DNA of 64,000 nucleotides from Thamnaconus septentrionalis. Its lineage: Eukaryota; Chordata; Actinopteri; Tetraodontiformes; Monacanthidae. Positions 45,099 to 64,000 of the stretch are shown here, piece after piece. The position numbers and the translations under genes were made by a program. Positions within the stretch are counted from its first letter, which is position 1, and every line of letters begins with the position of its first letter. A model generated the notes under the pieces. The model saw only the letters and a list, made by a program, of their open reading frames with translations. It had not been told where the DNA came from and did no database searches. The DNA is taken from positions 9,787,989-9,851,988 of the forward strand of contig CM020515.1 of assembly GCA_009823395.1 (NCBI GenBank), written 5' to 3'.

Positions 45099-45295
45099 CA
45101 CAAGCAGACACACACGATGCAATGAGATGGAATCAGATCCACTTTTGGTTTGTGCAATTGCAAACACTGTACAAAAGCACACATTAGGTCCATTTAGACT
45201 AACAGAACTCTTACAATCCCTTTCTCCCCCTCGAAACAATCTTCCTCTTTTATATCTTTTTTTTCTTTTTTTTTAAAATTTAGCTTGTCATTCTT

Positions 45296-55933
<10,638 letters not shown>

Positions 55934-57416
55934 CCCTGCAGCTGCTTGACCCAACCGGCGCTGATGTCCCGCGCACCCTCCTGTCCTGGCCGAGAGCGCG
56001 CTCTCTGGATCACTCCTCCTCTCATCCGTCCCAACCCACAGCAGCCTCCACCTGACTGTGATGGGCTGCAGAGAGGTGCAGAGCGGAGGCCTTCTGCCTC
56101 ACTGGAAAACAAACAAACAAAAAAAAAAGGTGTGGAGGGGTAACGCAGCCAGCTTGGGGTTCTTTGTCCTGGCCTGGTAAGTATGAGAATGCAATGCTTA
56201 GCTTATTACTTATATGTATTATTTATACGGATTATTTATTCATAGAAACTCTTTGGTTAAAAGGCTGTCATTAACCTTGCTCGTTTTTTCTCCTAAATGA
56301 GTCACAATAAAGAGCCAACACCCTGGCAGGCAGTTCTTGCCAATTCATTCCATTCAGATACTCATGGTTCAGAAGATATTTTCAACTTTTATTTGGATAG
56401 CAAAACTTGTCGGCTTTCACTCACTGATATTTGTAAAAATGTAATTGCTCCTTTTATCTTTGGCAAACATGAGGTCAAGGGCAGTTCTTTAAAGCAAAGG
56501 TTTACATTTCGCTTTTAAGGAACAGTTCATCAGATGATTATAAGCTATTACTATTGGCCATGCTTGACTTTAGAATTCCAAATTATACAAAATATACACA
56601 TCAAGTAATCAAACATACATCCAAACATCACCCTGATGAAATCACGGCACAATATTTGGGAATTTAAACTGAAATACAGAGAGAAATTAGGATGGAAAAT
56701 GAATATAGGGTGAGAAACAGACTGACAGACCGACTGTCTGACAGACAGACAGATAAATGGACACCCAGTTAGGTTGCTGCCATCTAGAGGTTTATTTATG
56801 CCCTCATCAATTACAGTAGAATACTGCTACACGTGTAAAAACATTGTTCTAGTCTAATGAGGTAAAACATTTCTTTCTTAAACGTAAAACAAAGTCATTT
56901 GAACAGACAAATCAGCATCTCTCACTGCACATCCACACTGATTTAAAACACATGTGAACGCAAACGTGTGAACCCACATCCAGCCAGACGCACTTGCACC
57001 CACTCGACCCACGCCACGCACACGCCGTCACAGTTTCATGGAGTAGAGTATATATATAAATTTCATGCAAATCCACTCTGCATTGAGCTAAAAACACTTG
57101 AAACTTGTGGAGAAAAAGCTGAGGAAAGCCTTTGTTTTCCTCGTTAATACCTCTTTTAGTTAACTCGCCGGCCTCGCAGTCGCCTCTGTCGCGAACAAAC
57201 GCACCTGGGAGACGCAGCCGCACCAAGTCCCCAGCGCTGCTGGCATTTGATTTTTTTGTTTTATTTAACTTTTGATACACCTACAGCAATATAAACAGTC
57301 ACGACCGTTTGAAAACAGCATAAAGCTTGTGGAGTATGATCATTGGTGTACCCCAAGGCTCTCGTTTGACAAAGAAAGATTTTTGCCCGTCCTTTGCTCT
57401 TCCTCCCGTGCCACGC
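55934..57416. other. slc17a7 5' flank and slc6a16-like 3' flank
   Basis: Next to slc17a7 is a GC-rich 5' UTR/promoter-like stretch (to about 56160), then AT-rich spacer. Minus-strand AATAAA hexamers (TTTATT at 57260-57265 and 56791-56796) are candidate poly(A) signals for the slc6a16-like gene. No coding exon is recognised. Confidence 0.45.
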
Positions 57417-60400
57417 TCACACCCCGGTGTCCTCGTCCTCCTCGTCCTCCTCTTCCTGCTGCGGAAGGAGTCGGTACTGTTCGCTGGCGATCGGGAGGAA
57501 GACCGGCCGGGGATGAGGAGCGGAGTCCCCGTCGGCCGGCGCCGGCCGGGGGGAGTCGGAGTCCAGCAGCTCCGCCGAGTTGCACTTTGTGTACAACTGG
57601 CGGTGCATCTCCTGCCCTCCTCCCGCCTCCCGGATGTCGTGGCTCTGGCGTCTCTTCAGCCAGGCGTGGGCGTAGCCGATGGGCACCGGCAGGCTGGCGA
57701 AAACGATGAGCATGACTATCATGGCGAGGGCCCAGCCGGGGTACTCCAGAGTCATCTCGGAGGCCTGGGGACGAGAGGGGCAGACGGTGCTAAGGACTTT
57801 ATTTTGGAAAGATGTATTTGTGCATTTATTCAAAAAGGCTTAGTTGGAAAATCAGTCAAGATGTGCTTAACAAGTATGGAACATTTTAGTTTAATAAAAA
57901 ACATTTCCAATGTCTAACTAATTAAAAGTGATTGAGAGAATTTCAATTTCAATTTGTTAACTCTATTGTTTTGTTTTTAAAAATATTTACATTTTTGAGC
58001 AATTTTAAAGCATTCAACCTCTGTGATGATGAACCACATTCATCTAGACAACTCTCAAAGCCATTCCTTATGTCTTCAGCACATTCTGACTGATTTTAGT
58101 GCACTTAGAGCATTCCAGTAGATTATCTCATGGCGCTGCTTATAATGGAGTTCAATGCAGGAGTTAGTCAGTGACCCGAAACAGAAGGAAAACGAAACTG
58201 TGCTCTGGTATCTTACTGTATCCTGATTCCAGGCCGTGTACGTGGGCCCTTTAAAGACCATGCGCAACAAACTGGCTGCCAGCAGACCAATCATTGCCAG
58301 CGGGCACACATATTTCCACAGGTACTTGTAGATCACTGGGGGGCGCCATTTGAGCATGACTTCAATATCATCCAGGAAACTGCAAGTATGGGGGGAAAAA
58401 AAGTCAAACGCAAAAGATAAAGATAAGAAAAAAGTGAAACAACAAAGAGACTAAAAAAATTTTTTTTTGGAATGAACGTCGTCACACGTTACCGATCTGT
58501 TCCATAAACCCACGCCACGCTGATGGCTTCAAAGATCACCACGATGACCAATGGGAGAGTTGCAGAGTAGTCATCGAACATGGTCACAAAGTAGTTGCCC
58601 GAACGCTGGGTGAAGAGCAGCCCCAGCAAGAATCCCAAAGCACAGCTGGATACTAGAAAACGGGCGAGGAGGTCGGCGGTGTTAGCATAGCATTCTATTA
58701 AAAAAGCAAACATTACAACTCTGGTATTAACCTGGAAGTTATTCTTATTTTTTCTCTTCTTTCTTAATCCTTTCAAGTCCAGTTGAGATAACCCAAAGTC
58801 CAATTTCCAAACAGATTATTAAATACCATTTCTGAAAATTTATAGACGAGTAAGATGACAAAGTCATTGCAAGCCCACACAAGTAAGATAGATTGGAGAT
58901 TGGAGATGTAGTGCTTTACCCGTGAGGATGGTTCTGTGGCGTCCCAGCAGGCTGAAATTGTCCATGAGAGGTGTGAGAATTCCCTGCATGGTCCCGAACA
59001 TGGTGCTCAGGCCCAGGTTGAGCAGCATGAGGAAGAACAGCGTGGACCAGAAGGGGCTGGCAGGGAAAAGAGCCATCACTTCGGTGAAGGCAATGAACGC
59101 CAGGCCCGTCCCTTCAACGCCCTGTGCGGCAATAAGGACAGAGTGTCAGTAATTGGGGATTAGGACAGAAAGGGGAAAAAAAAAAATTATTACAACTTTA
59201 AGAACAACAGCGTGTGATGACAACGAGAGCTGCAAGATTGTAAGAATTCTGCTGAGTGCATCGAGGCAGAAGCAGCTGACTGGTCTAGTCAGAAATGTTT
59301 TATTGTTCATGTATAATGAAGCTCCTCAGGCTCTGCTTGAAAAAGTTTGTGACAGAAGATACAAAAGGGTTCCTGCTGTGGTGTATTCAAGTACTCTGTG
59401 CCCCCTGAACACGATCCACATGTTACTTCGGTACATTTTCTTTTAAATTAAAAATAAACATAGTCGGACAGTGTGGCTTTGTGTCTTCAGTCTCTCCTTT
59501 CACACGTCCATCGCAGTATGGCTCCATACATCCAAAGACAGGCGTGGTACACGGTGTACACATGTTTTGGCTCACCAGCCGGCTTGACATGTTACAGTAC
59601 CTCACGGATTCCTCAGGGTTCCTGGGAACCCGGGAACCCCCTGTCGGTTACTATTGTTGTTGAAATGTCCACCTCCCCGCTAGTGTCCAGCTACTCATAA
59701 AGCAACCTGCCGTGTTCCTGTTCCCTCCTACAGCTGTGTTCCTCCAGAGGAAACCCGAGGTCCATTTTTCCTGCTAGTTTAAAGGCTTTTTAGCATCAAA
59801 TATGCGACAAGAGTAAATGTTTTAGAGGCCTTTTACGTGTTGGTGGTCAGTCAAAACAAGACTTGCGATTAGTTCACTCTTTCTGGTTTATGCCATTATT
59901 TCTTCCGTCCAATTAACTAACTGGCCAATCACACAGCAGCGACCCAGTGCATTTAGGTAAGCTAAAACCAAGCAGGAGGCTGCAAACAGAGGGCTAAATA
60001 TCAAGCATTACTGGATAACTAGTCCTACAAGGTTGCGCCATTGCAGTCTGGCTACAAAAATGAAGATCTGAAAACATGCATAGTGCAAGATCTTCAAAAG
60101 GCTGCTTGGAGACCATAGAAAGGCAACAGGCAGTCAAATAACCTCTGGTCACAACCAAAGTTCTGAAGAATGCACAACACCTCCAACCTTAAAGTCAGTG
60201 ACGACGATAACGGCGTTGCAAATGCCAAATAGATACCTTGTTCATCTCCTCCTCCAGACTGCAGTCGGTGATGTTGGCGCCCACCAAGGAGTTGTGATGG
60301 CTGTACCACTCTCTGTATTCAGCGAGGGACACAGAGCTCGGATCCGTCGTGTTGATCCACGGCCAACCGCGACTGAGCATGGGCTGGTACAATTCATCTG

Positions 60401-63400
60401 AGGCCAGGAGGTTTAGGAGGCCAAGGTTTCTAAAAGACAGTACAAAAAAAATTGTTTAACCATTTGGGTATATTATAGTCATTTATTATCATTATTACTT
60501 ACGTTATTAAGTATATTTAACATGTTTGTTATCTTTAATTTGGTGAGAAATACAAATCTAAATTTTCCTTTGAAATGATAAGAATTTGGGAAAAAAAATT
60601 CGGCTTCCGTTATTTAAGGTATGAAGACTCATGGACCATTATTGTAGAACAAATGCAAAACACTCCACACACTTTGGCTGGTGTTTTCTTACTTGGCCAC
60701 ACAGCGCAACGCGATGGTCTTGGCACGGAACCCCAGGATGACGAAAACCACCAGCGTGGCCAACACGGACGTCATGAAGTTGATGCTAGAGACCATGATG
60801 GCGTCCCTGTGGCAGTTGTTGTGGACCGGGTTGTAGGAGGAATACGCGATAACGGAGCCGTAGCCCAGTCCCAGGGCGAAGAAGACTTGAGTGGCCGCCT
60901 GACGCCACACCTGCACGTTCCCCCAGATTTCCACCTACGAAACGCAATGATGTGGCGCCCGTGACTTGGATTGAAACCAGATATTACAAAGACATAAACA
61001 AATAAACGCGTTCTTACTTTTGGATAGAACATATAGGTGATTCCATCCACGGCTCCATCCAACAAAAGGCCTCTGATGAGGAAAATGAAGAGCACCACGT
61101 AGGGGAAGACGGAGGAGAAGTACATCACCTGATTGGGGGAAATATAAAACAGTGGATTTTCCAGTGTACAGACGCAAGCAGAAGACGCTTCCATGGCTTT
61201 TCTTTTACGCAACAACTGTTTTGGCGACAGAGACTAAGAGGATTAATTCACCTTGGCAGAGGACTTGATCCCCTTGATCATAGCCAACGAGACGATGGCC
61301 CAGGCGGCCAATAAGCAGCCCGTCATGACGGGGTTGAACTCTCCCGATTCCTCGATGGAATTTGTGATGTTGAGGGCTTTCCGGAACCAGAAGTACGAGG
61401 TCGGCGATGAGCTTGCGCACTCTTTCACTGTTGAGAGAAAAAAAACAATTTAACTTGAGCTCACGGACCGCGGCTCTTCACCTCGTCGCCATGCGCGTCA
61501 GCACCTGTGTCGTTGGTGTTGGCGTTGATTGGGCAGTGCTGCCACGGCAGAGGGTACTGGAAGGAATTGCCCATGTAGAAGAGGCTCCAGGCGATGATGA
61601 CGTTGTAGTAAAGGGCCACATAGAAACAAACCTGTCAGAGGAGCAAAAGATGTATGTGATTTTTGACATCCAATGAGAAAAAAGATCAATGTTTTACAAA
61701 GTAGGTACTTGAGACATGTACACCACCAGTCGAAAGTTTGGACGAACCCTGTGAATTGAATGTCTTCATGTCATTTCATTCTCATGACTATTGGCATTGC
61801 AGTTTCTCACTGACGGCATCAAAACTACGTATGAACACACGTGGAATTCTGTAGGAAACGATAAAAGTGTAAACTAAATCAAACACGTTTTATATTTAAA
61901 TTCTTTAAAATAGTCACCTTTCATAAAAAGCACAGTTAGAGTTATTTAACATGTTTTTCATTGTTGCATAATTACATATATCTTGCTCATATATTTGATG
62001 TCTTCAGTATCTGCAGTGTACAAAGTTGGAAAGATAAAAAAAAAATGCATGAAAAGGTGTGTCTAAACTTTTGACTGGTAGTGTATGTGTGATGAGTTTT
62101 ATTGTAAATTCTTTTGAAAGTAGACATTTTTATTATCATAATCTATCTTCATCTATTATGACTAATACAAATTTTTCATAATGGATGCATGAAAAGACAT
62201 TAAATCTCACTGATACCTCTGTCAGCCATGCCAGGCCGCCTTGTTTTTGTCCCCAAAGCATCACTTTAGCAGGAGACTACAACTAAACCTTTATGTAGGA
62301 GGCTGTAAACAGAGGGCTAATCTGTGCACGGCTACGAATCCAAGAAGAAGAAGAAGAAGAAGAAGAAAAAAAACAGATCCGAGCACATCATTTTCGACCT
62401 CTCTTACGCTTGCAGAACTTTTTAAAGTTATGCAGACATTTGGGCGTAAATGAGTTGTAACACCTGTGTTGACAGAAACCTACCCAGGGAAAAAAAATGT
62501 TTGTTTTTTCTATTCAGACAAGAAGCCGAGCTTGGATAGAAATAAAAGCTGGGGTGTCCGAGCTCACAAGGCACACATCTGTACGTTGTATGAGCACAGA
62601 AAGTTCCTGACCGTCGTGTTTACCTTGTCCCGTCCGTAGAGAAAAGTGTTACGCAACAAACTGCCGGCGCTCCAGCACTCCGCCTCTCTGATTACAGTGC
62701 GACACGGTGCTTTCTAGGCATTCGGCTTAGCTGCCATCTTTTAAGAACACGTCTTTCCGGAGATATGATAAAAGAGGCAGTGTGCATGATGGCTTTTTAA
62801 CGACAAGACTGACGTCATCAGCGTATTTTGGAATCTTTTCACTCTGGGGTTCACATTCCCAGTGCTGACGACGGTGCTGTGAAAGAGCCAACCAGCCCTC
62901 TGAGCCGCAACAGACGTGCCAAGTTGGTATAAGTGACTGGAAATTAGTTTTCTGACCACTGAGTAAACAACTTTTTTTTATTTACAGCTTCCTCACTGCA
63001 GCTTCATTTGACAAAAGTTTCCATTTCAAGATTCATTTCCAAGCCTGAGCCCGAAAGCTCACCAGGCAGCTGGAGTAGCCGATGCCGGCCAGCTTGGGCG
63101 AGATGTGCTTCCAGACGCCGATGCTGCCCTGGCGAATGCTCTGCCCGGCCGCCAGCTCCATGAAGAACAGCGGAACCCCCACAATCAGCAGAAGGAAAAC
63201 ATACAGCAGCATGAAGGCCCCTGGAGAGACGAGGGGAATTTTTTCTCACAAAACAAAAAAAAAGACAAGCACAGACACAGTGGACTGCGAACTGTCGGCG
63301 CTGAGAGACGCTCACCGCCTCCGTTCTGGTGGCAGAGGTACGGGAACCTCCAGACGTTGCCCAGGCCGACGCTGAATCCCACCTGGGCCAACACATACTG

Positions 63401-63541
63401 GATCTTGGAGTCCCACGCCGGACGGTCCTCGTCGGACGCCTCGGGTCCGGCGGCGCTGGCGGCTCCCGTCAGCTGACTTTCAGACCGGCCCTCCCCCAGC
63501 CAGCCGCTGCTCTCCATGCTGTCCAGCGGGGGTTTCTCAGT
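57417..63541 (-). CDS. slc6a16: SLC6A16-like Na+/Cl- dependent transporter (11 coding exons seen, 5' end open)
   Basis: LeuT-fold transporter of the NTT4/XT1 (SLC6A15-17) amino-acid branch; substrate unknown. Exons: 63316-63541, 63063-63220, 61505-61631, 61252-61427, 61018-61128, 60693-60934, 60237-60429, 58920-59121, 58493-58652, 58217-58379, 57417-57764, about 701 codons. TM1 [87 protein letters not shown] and [18 protein letters not shown] are intact; 12 TM segments are expected. A large extracellular loop carries NTT and NIT glycosylation sequons. The tail is acidic and ends DTGV. The first exon begins at an acceptor (ACCCAG) in open phase 0, so the true start may lie upstream; the first in-frame ATG ends at 63517. 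SLC6A16 is favoured over A15/A17 by linkage to slc17a7. Confidence 0.9.
61721..62083. mobile_element. Internally deleted Tc1-like element
   Basis: Termini CACCACCAGTCGAAAGTTTG and TAAACTTTTGACTGGTAGTG are inverted repeats, with TA dinucleotides at both borders (61719-61720, 62084-62085), as for Tc1/mariner insertions. The interior keeps TCATGACTATTGGCATTGCA and CATCAAAACTACGTATGAAC phrases of the abundant fish family but no transposase. It lies in an slc6a16-like intron. Confidence 0.85.
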
Positions 63542-63820
63542 CTGGGTGTAAACAGAGGCAAAGAATGATTGAAATCACGGTAGAGATTCCACCAAAATCA
63601 GACGTCCTGAAGGGGTTACCACTGTTTTGCTTCAAACCAAGTTTTTTTTGTTTTGTTTTTTTTTGTTTGGGGGGGGGGCTGCAACCTACTGCAGCCAGAA
63701 GCGGTGTGTTAGTGTGCCCGGGGGGGAGGGGCTCAACAGCCCTGACAGGGTTGTTTACAAGGGAAGAGAGTGTGAGTGTGTGAGTAATGCTAAGGCCTGC
63801 AAACACCCCCCAACTCCCCG

Positions 63821-63865
<45 letters not shown>

Positions 63866-64000
63866 CAACCTTCCATGTGAAAACACAATTGCGAGACACA
63901 TGCGCGACCAAGTCATGCGGCACTGCCCATGATGTCATAAACGAACAGAGCGAGGCGAGGAAAACAGAGACGGTGAGCGAATGACGAGTGTCAAACACTC
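63542..64000. other. Intron or 5' flank of the slc6a16-like gene
   Basis: Sequence upstream of the first visible exon, with a poly-G run near 63670 and the CA tract. It holds no recognisable coding exon and may be intron if the first coding exon is beyond the window edge. Confidence 0.5.
63823..63863. repeat. (CA)n microsatellite
   Basis: About 20 CA units upstream of the first visible slc6a16-like exon. Confidence 0.93.

Noticed and set aside
57272..57917. Two long plus-strand frames opposite the last slc6a16-like exon
   Set aside because: GC-rich shadow frames of a confirmed coding exon on the minus strand.

Overview
This window is nuclear DNA from a ray-finned fish, most likely a percomorph-type teleost. 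The evidence is many short GT-AG introns, vertebrate orthologues with fish-like sequence, long (CA)n tracts, Tc1-like and hAT-like DNA transposon relics, Rex-like LINE tails and a tRNA-derived SINE head. The species cannot be named from sequence alone. There are no bacterial-type operons, CRISPR arrays or viral genes.

Nine protein-coding genes were reconstructed exon by exon, and splice phases close in frame for all of them. Left to right they are: tufm (mitochondrial EF-Tu, minus), hspbp1 (Hsp70 nucleotide-exchange factor, plus), tmem86b (lysoplasmalogenase, minus), aspdh (aspartate dehydrogenase domain protein, plus), gys1 (muscle-type glycogen synthase, minus), pold1 (DNA polymerase delta catalytic subunit, plus), a classical Ras GTPase that is not cleanly HRas, KRas or NRas (minus), slc17a7 (VGLUT1, minus) and an SLC6A16-like neurotransmitter-transporter-family gene (minus, 5' end probably outside the window).

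Layout: tufm and hspbp1 are head-to-head with YY1-type start elements on both sides. hspbp1/tmem86b and aspdh/gys1 are tail-to-tail. gys1 and pold1 are head-to-head across about 3 kb holding a LINE fragment, a SINE and a long CA tract. pold1 and ras are tail-to-tail. ras, slc17a7 and slc6a16 all run on the minus strand. The stretch from aspdh to slc6a16 matches the gene content of human 19q13.33 (ASPDH, POLD1, GYS1, SLC17A7, SLC6A16). hspbp1 and tmem86b correspond to 19q13.42, and tufm to 16p11.2. The genes do not form one pathway; they are a conserved vertebrate neighbourhood.

The most interesting item is the Ras gene. It sits where a fourth two-round-duplication Ras copy would be expected (GYS2-KRAS lie together on human 12p, and SLC6A17-NRAS on 1p). 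It carries Ser at position 118 instead of the redox-active Cys, a CAAX box ending in Leu, a basic tail and no extra palmitoylation Cys. Other notable points are: a hAT-type MITE whose target duplication is exactly the first 8 bases of a gys1 intron; two GC-AG introns (gys1, pold1); a foldback element with a telomere-repeat-like core; and lineage-specific C-termini on gys1 and slc17a7.
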